Source: Fimbriimonadaceae bacterium (GTDB taxonomy: Bacteria; Armatimonadota; Fimbriimonadia; Fimbriimonadales; Fimbriimonadaceae). Taken from it: a DNA stretch of 5,886 bases. The stretch lies in NCBI GenBank assembly GCA_022842565.1, contig JALHPH010000116.1, positions 1 through 5,886 of the forward strand, written 5' to 3'. The position numbers and the translations under genes are program-made. Of the stretch, positions 1 through 5,886 are shown one piece after another. How positions within the stretch are numbered: position 1 is the first letter of the stretch; every line of letters starts with the position of its first letter. The notes under the pieces are model-generated. The model saw only the letters and a program-made list of their open reading frames with translations, was not told the DNA's origin and did not search any database.

Positions 1-1
1 C

Positions 2-1033
2 CCGCACGGCCCCTCTACGCTGAAGCACACGTGGGAGGCCGCAGGCCACCTGAACGCCCCCACCCTGCAGTCCATCGGTTTCCTTGCCGCCGGAGGCATC
101 CCTGGCGATACGGCACCGGATGCACAGTTTGGGCGGCTACGACCGCTCGGCATGGGGAAGGATTCGGTCACGGGGCACTGGGAGATGATGGGGATTGCGA
201 TTGACGAGCCATTCCCGACCTATCCCGATGGTTTTCCGATCACGCTGGTCAAGCAGTTCGAGGAGGCGATAGGCATGCAAACCCTCGGCAACCGACCATC
301 CAGCGGCACTCTGATCCTAGATCAGCTGGGCGAGCAGCACCTGCTCACGGGCTGCCCGATACTCTATACCAGCGCCGACAGCGTCTGGCAAATTGCTTGC
401 CACGAGGACGTCGTGCCCATTGAGAAACTCTACGAATGGTGCCGCATCGCCCGAGCCATGTTGACGCCGCCCCACGGCGTTCAACGGGTGATCGCGCGAC
501 CGTTCATTGGCGATGCCAAGAGTGGTTGGAAGCGGACCGAGCGCCGAAAGGACTTTCCCGTCACGCCGCCGAGCAACCTGTCCGACGAAATCGGCGACGT
601 TTTTGGCATCGGCGTGGTGCCCGAGCTCTTCGATGGCCGGGGTTTCCGCTCCGTGCGCAGGACGCAGTCCAACGCCGAACACGCCGCGATGCTCACCGAG
701 GCCATGGCGAGCGACGCGAGGTTCATTTTCGCCAATTTCGAGGACTTCGACATGCTCTTCGGTCACCGAAACGATGCGCCCGGGTTCGCGCGGTGCTTGG
801 AAGAATTCGACCCGATGCTCAAGTCCGTCATCGACCAACTGACTCCAGACGACCTACTCATCGTGACTGCCGATCACGGCAACGACCCAACCGATACCAG
901 CACCGATCACACCCGAGAATATGTGCCTTACACGATCGTGGGCGGCTCGCAGAGGGTCGCGAATGCCGATCACGACGGACTGATGAAGGTCGGCGAGTGG
1001 GTGCGCGCCCACCTTGCTATTTCCCGCCCGTAA
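2..1033 (+). CDS. deoB: Phosphopentomutase, 5'-truncated by the window edge
   Basis: Interconverts (deoxy)ribose 1-phosphate and (deoxy)ribose 5-phosphate in cytoplasmic nucleoside salvage; a Mn-dependent alkaline-phosphatase-superfamily enzyme. The frame is open from base 2, giving 343 residues against about 390-410 for the family, so roughly 50 N-terminal residues, including the first metal-binding Asp, lie outside. The ATG at 152 is internal: the 50 residues before it already match the family (HTWEAAG...LNAPTLQSIGF). Visible motifs are GKDSVTGHWE (bases 155-184), GTLILDQLGE, YTSADSVWQIACHE, RVIARPFIGD, DFDMLFGHR, TADHGNDP and TDHTREYVP; these hold the usual metal and phosphate ligands. Two oddities: Ser replaces the Thr after KD that is phosphorylated in the Bacillus cereus enzyme, and the C-terminus is divergent, lacking the usual FADIG and GxSFL elements. 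It ends with TAA, overlapping the convergent permease gene by 17 bp. The family call is secure; full activity is likely but not certain. Confidence 0.95.
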   Translation, partial: PHGPSTLKHTWEAAGHLNAPTLQSIGFLAAGGIPGDTAPDAQFGRLRPLGMGKDSVTGHWEMMGIAIDEPFPTYPDGFPITLVKQFEEAIGMQTLGNRPSSGTLILDQLGEQHLLTGCPILYTSADSVWQIACHEDVVPIEKLYEWCRIARAMLTPPHGVQRVIARPFIGDAKSGWKRTERRKDFPVTPPSNLSDEIGDVFGIGVVPELFDGRGFRSVRRTQSNAEHAAMLTEAMASDARFIFANFEDFDMLFGHRNDAPGFARCLEEFDPMLKSVIDQLTPDDLLIVTADHGNDPTDTSTDHTREYVPYTIVGGSQRVANADHDGLMKVGEWVRAHLAISRP

Positions 1034-1832
1034 GCACGATTCCGCGGATGAATGCCCGCTGCCCAACCAAGAACAGGATGATCAGCGGGATGCAAACCAT
1101 CACCGAAGCCGCCATCAGAAGGTGCCACTGCTCGGCATTGAGCGACTGATACAGCCGCAGTCCGGTCTCGAGGGTCTGCTTCTCAGGGTCGTTTAGAAAG
1201 AGCAAAGGCCCCAAGAAATCGCGCCACGACCAGATGAATGCAAAGATGCCCACCGTCGCGAGCGCGGGCATCGAAAGCGGCAACACGATTTTAGAGAAAA
1301 TCGCCCAGTGCGACGCTCCGTCCAAAAAGGCCGCTTCCTCCATTTCGCGCGGAATCGATAGGAAGAATTGCCGAAGCAGAAAGATGTTATAGGCTCCGCC
1401 GAAGAATGCAGGCACGATGAGCGGCAGCCAAGTATCGACCCAGCGAATCTGCGCGAACATCACGTAGCTGGGGATGAGCGTCACAATGCCGGGGAGCATC
1501 ATGGTCGCCAGCACCAGCAGAAAGAGCCGGTCTCGCCCCGGGAATCGCAGCCGTGCGAAGGCGTAGGCGACAAGCGCCGAGCTCAAAACCGATCCCAGCG
1601 TTGTCAGAAGCGCGATGACCGTCGTGTTGCGCAAGAAGGTGGCGAAGCTGACGTTTGCATTGGTCAGCACCTGCTGGTAATTGTCCCAGGCTGGGTTCAC
1701 CGGCCATGCCCACACCGAAGTGGAGGCGAGCTCAGCAGCAGTCTTCAGGGACATCGCGATCATCACATAGAAGGGAAGGGCGAAAACCACCGCTCCCAGC
1801 ACCAGCGCAACCCAAATCGCGAGCCGCCTCAA
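1017..1832 (-). CDS. Carbohydrate ABC transporter permease, MalG type (CUT1)
   Basis: Inner-membrane subunit of a sugar importer, expected to pair with the MalF-like half of the fused protein encoded just upstream. Its 271 residues match the family length. Six hydrophobic segments lie near residues 5-27, 70-92, 103-125, 136-155, 187-208 and 240-260. The cytoplasmic EAA loop that docks the ATPase is intact: E166-A-A-x3-G172-x9-I182-x-L-P185. The start is TTG at 1832. The frame is closed upstream by a stop at 1845-1847 and no ATG or GTG lies between, while the next start candidates (GTG codon 11, ATG codon 24) would cut the first membrane segment. TTG overlaps the upstream gene's TGA as TTGA, and GAGGG lies 9 bases ahead, so translational coupling is likely. 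The stop is TAG, inside the end of deoB. The substrate cannot be read from this subunit; an oligosaccharide is inferred from the neighbouring hydrolase. Confidence 0.93.
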   Translation of the reverse strand: MRRLAIWVALVLGAVVFALPFYVMIAMSLKTAAELASTSVWAWPVNPAWDNYQQVLTNANVSFATFLRNTTVIALLTTLGSVLSSALVAYAFARLRFPGRDRLFLLVLATMMLPGIVTLIPSYVMFAQIRWVDTWLPLIVPAFFGGAYNIFLLRQFFLSIPREMEEAAFLDGASHWAIFSKIVLPLSMPALATVGIFAFIWSWRDFLGPLLFLNDPEKQTLETGLRLYQSLNAEQWHLLMAASVMVCIPLIILFLVGQRAFIRGIVLTGGK

Positions 1833-4222
1833 CGCTGCGCACCCTCATAATAAACGTTCTTGTTCAGCCGGAGCTGGGCGATGGTGAGGACCAAAATGAT
1901 GGCGAAGAGCACCCAAGCCAGCGCCGAGGCGTAGCCCATTCGAAGGTTCACGAACGCTTGTTGGTAGAGGTGCAGCATGTAGAACCTTGTGGAATCGCCG
2001 GGTCCGCCGCTGGTCATGACAAACGCCTGCGTGAATACCTGAAAACTCCCGATCAACCCAGTAATGAAGCTAAAGAGCAGGGCCGGACCGAGCATGGGCA
2101 CCGTCACTGCGCGGAACCTCTGCCAAACCGAGGCACCGTCCAAAGTCGCCGCTTCGTAGTACATCTCCGGAATGCCCTGGAGTCCCGCCAGCAACACGAC
2201 CATTGCGCCGCCCGCCCCCCAAAGCGACATCAGAATCATGGAGGCGAGCGCCGTACGTTCGTCACCAAGCCAATTGATGGGTCCGTTTGGACTGAACTGG
2301 TTCAGCCAGCCAGCGAGTCGCAGGGGGTCCTCGCCGTTGGGGCCATAAAGAATGGCGTTCAACAGGCCGCCCTCGGCTCGAAAGACCGCTTTCCAGATGA
2401 GAGCGACCGCGACGCCACTGGCCAACGCGGGCAAGTAGAACAGAGTTCGAAAGAGCGGAATCCCGCGTAGGCGCGTGTTGAGCAGCAGCGCCATTCCCAG
2501 CGCCAGTGCGAGGCCGAGAGGAACCGATACCACGGTATAAATACTGGTCACCGCAATGCTGGGCCAAAACCGTGGATCGGTCGAAACTGCTTCGGAGTAG
2601 TTCTGGACACCGCGGAATTTTGCTGGCTGGATGATGTCCCAGTCAGAGAAACTCATCATCAGGGAGAACACCATTGGGCCGAGCGTGAAGAGCAGCGTGC
2701 CGATGATCCAAGGCGCCAAGAACAGAAAGGCGATTCGGGCTTCTTTGCGCTCTGCTCGCCCCGACCATTTCCCGCGCTCCGGCCAGAAAACCCAGAACGC
2801 TAATCCCCCCACCATCGCAAGCCCGAGCCCCAATGCGGGGATCCAGGGGAAGGCGGGGAGAGCCTTTTCGCTGCGCAGGACTGCAAGCCGATCTGTGGCG
2901 CGGGCCTTCGCCTCGGTCAGGGCCTCGCGCGGTGATTGGGAACCGGAAAGCGCTCGGTCCAGCACCGGAGTCCAAAAAGTCTTGACTTCGGGCCAAAGGT
3001 CGCTGGTCGGATCGAACACCACCGAGTCCACGGCCAGGTCGGTCAATATCCTCGACCGGGGATACTGCTCGGCGAGCGGAGTACCCGGGCCAGGGAGCCA
3101 GGCATCGCTTTGCGCCAGTCGGCGAATGGCGGGCTGGGCTAGTCCGGCGCGGGCCATCGCGATCATGGCTGGCTCACCGGCCAGCCACTTGGTCAGTTTC
3201 CAGGCAGCCTCGGGGTGCGCGGTCTGGCTCATGATGCAATAGCCCGATCCGCCTGTCGGCATCGCGCGGGTTCCATCGCGGAACGCCGGGGCCAACGCGA
3301 TATCCCATTCGAAAAAGCCCGGCGTGCCCGGAATTAGCTTCTTGCGCAGGTTCGGCACCTCCCAAATTCCGGACTGCATCATGCTGACGCGGCCCTGGAC
3401 AAACAGGTCGGTGCTGCCCATCATGAGCGCGCTCGTCATATCGCTCGGGCTGGGCACCGTGCGTTCTTCAAACTGCATCCGCACCAACAGGTCGAAGGCG
3501 TTCACAACGCGTGGGTCGTCCCAGGGAAGCTCGCTAGGGTTCTCGGGGTTGTCGGCGTACCGAGCGCCCTGACTATAGATGAAGACGTCGAGAATGGCCT
3601 GCGGCCAGCCGGGCACGAAGCCATAGCGGGTGGTCTTTCCCGATGCGTCCTTCTTGGTCAGCTTATTGACGACGTTTAAAAAATCTCGCTCGCCGAACTC
3701 GGGCCGCGCCTGAAAGTCCCACGTCCAATCGCGCGGCGGATCGGGCAGTCCGGCGGCTCGCAAGTGGCTCTTGTTATAGTAAATCAACCCGATCGGCGCG
3801 ATGTCCCGCGGAAGCACGTAGAGTTGACCCGAAAACGAGTGCGCGGCGACGATCTGCGGGTAATACTCCTCCAGCCGAAAGTCCGGGTCCTTCTGCATGA
3901 AGGGCTGTAGCGGGAGGATGGCTTGCCGTCGCGCATAGCGCTGAAAGTTGGCCGGGTCCATCATCGCCACATCCGGCGCGACCCGCGCTGCCACCTGCGT
4001 CAGGAGCTTTTCTTGGTAATTGCCGTAGTTGACCGGCTCCACTTTGACAGTGATGCCAGGATTTGCACGTTCGAAATCCTGGACCACCTTCTTCAGAATG
4101 GTTAGCGCCTGATCGCCTTCCCAGACGGTCAGGCGAAGTTGAACAGGCGAGGCGCTGACCGCCCAGCCGCACGCTACTGACACCAGAACCGCAAGCGGTC
4201 TAAGGAGTCTGCTTAAGGACAT
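1829..4222 (-). CDS. Fused extracellular sugar-binding protein and MalF-type ABC permease
   Basis: One 797-residue chain combines two parts usually made separately. Residues 1-25 look like a signal peptide (Arg-containing start, hydrophobic core, possible AVSA cleavage site). Residues about 27-445 are a family 1 solute-binding protein: a VQLRLTVWEG strand, a helix with FERANPGITVKVE, then PDVAMMDPANF and PIGLIYYNKSHLRAAGLP. An extra hydrophobic segment (about 458-480) is followed by a basic stretch (481-497, PERGKWSGRAERKEAR). Residues 497-797 are a MalF/UgpA-type permease with six segments near 497-521, 555-581, 595-612, 660-681, 713-733 and 762-783, and an EAA loop E690-A-A-x3-G696-x9-V706-x-V-P709. 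The ATG at 4222 is the first possible start after the upstream stop; its Shine-Dalgarno is weak, but its frame overlaps the hydrolase gene by 23 bp, so coupling is likely. A sugar importer is well supported; a beta-glucan-derived oligosaccharide is inferred. No ATPase gene is nearby. Confidence 0.93.
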   Translation of the reverse strand: MSLSRLLRPLAVLVSVACGWAVSASPVQLRLTVWEGDQALTILKKVVQDFERANPGITVKVEPVNYGNYQEKLLTQVAARVAPDVAMMDPANFQRYARRQAILPLQPFMQKDPDFRLEEYYPQIVAAHSFSGQLYVLPRDIAPIGLIYYNKSHLRAAGLPDPPRDWTWDFQARPEFGERDFLNVVNKLTKKDASGKTTRYGFVPGWPQAILDVFIYSQGARYADNPENPSELPWDDPRVVNAFDLLVRMQFEERTVPSPSDMTSALMMGSTDLFVQGRVSMMQSGIWEVPNLRKKLIPGTPGFFEWDIALAPAFRDGTRAMPTGGSGYCIMSQTAHPEAAWKLTKWLAGEPAMIAMARAGLAQPAIRRLAQSDAWLPGPGTPLAEQYPRSRILTDLAVDSVVFDPTSDLWPEVKTFWTPVLDRALSGSQSPREALTEAKARATDRLAVLRSEKALPAFPWIPALGLGLAMVGGLAFWVFWPERGKWSGRAERKEARIAFLFLAPWIIGTLLFTLGPMVFSLMMSFSDWDIIQPAKFRGVQNYSEAVSTDPRFWPSIAVTSIYTVVSVPLGLALALGMALLLNTRLRGIPLFRTLFYLPALASGVAVALIWKAVFRAEGGLLNAILYGPNGEDPLRLAGWLNQFSPNGPINWLGDERTALASMILMSLWGAGGAMVVLLAGLQGIPEMYYEAATLDGASVWQRFRAVTVPMLGPALLFSFITGLIGSFQVFTQAFVMTSGGPGDSTRFYMLHLYQQAFVNLRMGYASALAWVLFAIILVLTIAQLRLNKNVYYEGAQR
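1842..1846 (-). promoter_or_regulatory. Ribosome binding site for the MalG-type permease (TTG start)
   Basis: GAGGG on the minus strand ends 9 bases before the TTG at 1832 and lies inside the last codons of the upstream fusion gene. It supports the unusual TTG start, since no ATG or GTG is available between the upstream in-frame stop and the first membrane segment. Confidence 0.6.
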
Positions 4223-5483
4223 CGCGTTCGCTGCCTTGCCGAGGCGGGAAGGATTGGAAACCGATGCGCTGCATTCCCAGGCTGATCACCCGATGGCGAC
4301 TCGTCATGCGGTGCACGAAGTCATCGCGTTCATTCTCGATCGCGCACATCATCATGCCCAGGTCAATTCCGATCACATCCGGACCCACCCAGTTACGCTG
4401 AGGATTCAACGCATTCGAAAAGCCGTACCGCCCCCAAGCCTGCGGGAACTTGGCACGCATATTGGCCAAGGTAGCCAGCACGTTGCGAGGGTGATATTCG
4501 ATGCTGGCCGCGACCGTCGTCGGAGCAACCGTACCGTTGTCATCACCCCAAATCGGCGCGCCAAACGCCTGATATCCGTCCGGTCCATCACTGGCCGTCA
4601 GGCCCCAAAAGAGGTCGCCATATTCGCGGAAACCCTTCGGGTTTTTGATGCAGTAGCGTTGATTGGCCAAGGTCGCGCGGCGCGTGGCCACCCAGTAGTC
4701 ATAACCGAGCGGGCAGCGCTTATTTCGAAACTCAATGAAGCCGTGCGACATCTGGTGGATGAAAAGCGGTCCGCCTGAGAGCAATTGGATGCCCTCGTAT
4801 TGGTGCATTGGCCGGGCGAGCGCACCCCAAACTCCGCTCGGGAGCGAGCTATAAGAACCATAGGCCATCACCAGCAGCATCAGCTCCTCGGAGTAGGTGT
4901 CCCAGCGATTGTTGATCCACCCGCTTTCGGGCCGATAGCCATGGCTAAAGGTGAGTGCGTTCGGCTTGGTGCCTCCGTCGGTCAGCATCCAATTCCAGTC
5001 GATGCCGGCCAAAATCGCGCTGACGTCTCGAGTTAGTGTCGAATCCTGGAAGTAAGAATCGGCCGTGATCAGACCCATGAGCATGATCGACGTGTCAATC
5101 GAACTGACTTCGCATTGCCATACCCGCTGGCCTGTTTGCCAATTGATGAAGTGGTAAAACCACCCATTCTGCTTGGCCGCGACCTGACGCAAGTTTCGCG
5201 CGGTCGTGCGGGCCCTGCTCAGGGCCGTGGAGCGATCTAGCCAACCTCGTTCCGCACCGACAGCATAGGCGGTCATCGCAAAACCGGTCGAAGCCACGCT
5301 TGCGACATCAAACGTGTCGGAATTCGTGAGGTTCGCCGCCCGGTCCTTGGTGAATCCCGTGACAGGGTGCGATTGCTCCACAAAGAAGTTCACCGCCCTC
5401 CTGGAGAGATCGTCCAGGAGGGGTCGGCCCGACATGGGAGCAGGTTGCATCGCTAACAAAGCTGCAAGGCCCATTGCCATCAT
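4200..5483 (-). CDS. Glucoamylase-like glycoside hydrolase (PF10091/COG5368, GH144-related)
   Basis: Probably an exported (alpha/alpha)6-barrel enzyme that cuts a glucan. Family features across 427 residues: GFTKDRA (43-49), the ASVASTGFAMTAYAVGAERGW block (61-81), GWFYHFINWQTGQRVWQCEVSSIDTS (107-132), GYRPESGWINNRWDTYSEELML (182-203), GGPLFIHQMSHGFIEFR (237-253), ATRRATLANQRYCIKNP (266-282), FWGLTASDGPDGY (292-304), DDNGTVAPTTVAASIEY (314-330) and WGRYGFSNALNP (350-361). These acidic, aromatic-rich blocks are typical of COG5368 proteins, which include beta-1,2-glucanases and the middle domain of cyclic beta-1,2-glucan synthases. The exact glucan cannot be read from sequence. The ATG at 5483 is the first possible start after an in-frame stop at 5499-5501 and has GAGG 10 bases ahead. 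The N-terminal hydrophobic stretch (about 13 residues) is short and has no basic residue before it, so export is plausible rather than proven. The gene starts 4 bases after the pseudopilin gene and overlaps the fused transporter gene by 23 bp. Confidence 0.88.
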   Translation of the reverse strand: MMAMGLAALLAMQPAPMSGRPLLDDLSRRAVNFFVEQSHPVTGFTKDRAANLTNSDTFDVASVASTGFAMTAYAVGAERGWLDRSTALSRARTTARNLRQVAAKQNGWFYHFINWQTGQRVWQCEVSSIDTSIMLMGLITADSYFQDSTLTRDVSAILAGIDWNWMLTDGGTKPNALTFSHGYRPESGWINNRWDTYSEELMLLVMAYGSYSSLPSGVWGALARPMHQYEGIQLLSGGPLFIHQMSHGFIEFRNKRCPLGYDYWVATRRATLANQRYCIKNPKGFREYGDLFWGLTASDGPDGYQAFGAPIWGDDNGTVAPTTVAASIEYHPRNVLATLANMRAKFPQAWGRYGFSNALNPQRNWVGPDVIGIDLGMMMCAIENERDDFVHRMTSRHRVISLGMQRIGFQSFPPRQGSERDVLKQTP

Positions 5484-5487
5484 TGGT

Positions 5488-5886
5488 TCAGGGCCTCTTC
5501 ACCTTATAGGTACGGCACATCGTATCCATCCAACTCAGATTTGCAGGGCTGCCCTCGATGGTGTAGTTGGCCAGCGTCGCCACATCGTATTGCCACATGT
5601 TCTCTTTGCCGGTCTCTTGGCGACAGGTCTCGATGAGCGGAGTCATTTTGGCGTGGCTATCGGCGAAGATGATCATCAGCATGCGGTCGTCGCGCTTGCC
5701 GCCACCCCAGTTGTAGGTGTTCCAGCCGTTCTCGCCTGGGATGAAGTACTCCATCCAGGGACCGTAGTCCACGAATCGATCCTTGTTTTCAGAGATCACG
5801 ATGGTGCTTGCCGGTTCATTGATTTGACCAAGCGCATAACCATTTCCTGACCAAGTGCCAGCCTTGTGGAACGCTTGATAGAAGAA
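5488..5886 (-). CDS. Pseudopilin-like secreted protein (DUF1559 / H-X9-DG type), C-terminal part
   Basis: The frame is open from the right edge of the window to a TGA at 5488, giving 132 residues; the N-terminus, where a prepilin cleavage site and hydrophobic helix would be expected, is not in view. The GTG at 5799 is internal, because the 29 codons before it continue the same style of protein. Recognition rests on the pattern of the C-terminal half of type II secretion-like pseudopilins common in Planctomycetes and Armatimonadota: INEPASTIVISENKD (residues 22-36; compare the usual 'PASTILL.E'), an aromatic and glycine-rich middle, and MIIFADSHAKMTPL (71-84; compare the usual 'FADGHAK'). The H-X9-DG signature is degenerate (Asp for His, DS for DG). 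Two Cys (88, 124) could pair if exported. It ends 4 bases before the hydrolase start, so the two are probably one transcript. Function is unknown; a surface or envelope protein is inferred. Could instead be another pilin-like family. Confidence 0.65.
   Translation of the reverse strand, partial: FFYQAFHKAGTWSGNGYALGQINEPASTIVISENKDRFVDYGPWMEYFIPGENGWNTYNWGGGKRDDRMLMIIFADSHAKMTPLIETCRQETGKENMWQYDVATLANYTIEGSPANLSWMDTMCRTYKVKRP
5494..5497 (-). promoter_or_regulatory. Ribosome binding site for the glycoside hydrolase
   Basis: GAGG (within GAAGAGG) on the minus strand ends 10 bases before the ATG at 5483. It sits in the last codons of the upstream pseudopilin gene and favours the first ATG of the two adjacent ATG codons (5483 and 5480), though it could serve either. 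Confidence 0.55.

Noticed and set aside
152..154. ATG as the true start of deoB
   Set aside because: The 50 codons before it are open and match the phosphopentomutase family, and a start here would leave out conserved N-terminal sequence.
436..1149. Plus-strand open frame of 237 codons overlapping deoB in another frame
   Set aside because: Arg- and His-rich composition typical of a shadow; the deoB frame carries all conserved motifs over the same bases.
1655..2470. Long plus-strand open frame of 271 codons opposite the transporter genes
   Set aside because: Its product is rich in Arg, Gln, His and Pro with no recognisable domain, and it lies fully antisense to strongly supported permease sequence; it is a high-G+C shadow frame.
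2783..2900. Fusion as an assembly error joining two genes
   Set aside because: The frame runs through the junction without a break and includes a linker membrane segment and basic loop that make topological sense, which a random join would not provide.
4160..4180. Lipobox (VSVAC) making the fused binding protein a lipoprotein
   Set aside because: Ser sits at the -3 position where Leu or a similar residue is expected; a signal peptidase I site (AVSA) follows closely, and the chain is anchored by its permease half anyway.
5797..5799. GTG as the true start of the pseudopilin-like gene
   Set aside because: It falls inside the family-like INEPASTIVISEN stretch, and the frame stays open to the window edge.
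5314..5850. Plus-strand open frame of 178 codons opposite the hydrolase and pseudopilin genes
   Set aside because: It spans the junction of two supported minus-strand genes and shows no domain of its own.

Overview
The window is about 58% G+C by eye and is coding almost from end to end. I see no RNA gene, insertion sequence, CRISPR array or intergenic stretch longer than a few bases. Five genes are visible. One lies on the plus strand: the 3' part of a phosphopentomutase gene (deoB). Four lie on the minus strand in a tightly packed, probably co-transcribed run.

The minus-strand run, in transcription order from right to left, holds four genes. (1) The C-terminal part of a pseudopilin-like (DUF1559 / H-X9-DG type) protein enters from beyond the right edge. 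(2) Four bases later comes a 427-residue hydrolase of the PF10091 / COG5368 'glucoamylase-like' family, which includes the GH144 beta-1,2-glucanases. (3) This overlaps by 23 bp a 797-residue protein that joins a CUT1-type sugar-binding protein and a MalF-type permease in one chain. (4) This overlaps by 4 bp (TTGA) a 271-residue MalG-type permease. The layout reads as a glycan capture, hydrolysis and import unit: the hydrolase would shorten a glucan outside the cytoplasm, the fused binding domain would catch the oligosaccharides, and the two permease halves would pass them inward. No ATPase gene is present, so an ATPase encoded elsewhere is presumably used. The substrate is inferred (beta-1,2-glucan or a related glucan), not shown.

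The run ends tail to tail with deoB, and the two reading frames overlap by 17 bp, leaving no room for a terminator between them. DeoB keeps the metal-binding motifs visible here. It has Ser where the Thr that carries the phosphate is expected, and its C-terminus is short and divergent.

Organism: the mix of a DUF1559-type pseudopilin, a fused binding protein/permease of the carbohydrate class and dense overlapping genes suggests an Armatimonadota (Fimbriimonadia-like) or a related Planctomycete/Verrucomicrobia-type bacterium. This is inference from gene content and cannot be settled from the window alone. The most interesting object is the binding-protein/permease fusion, which carries an extra membrane segment exactly where topology requires one.
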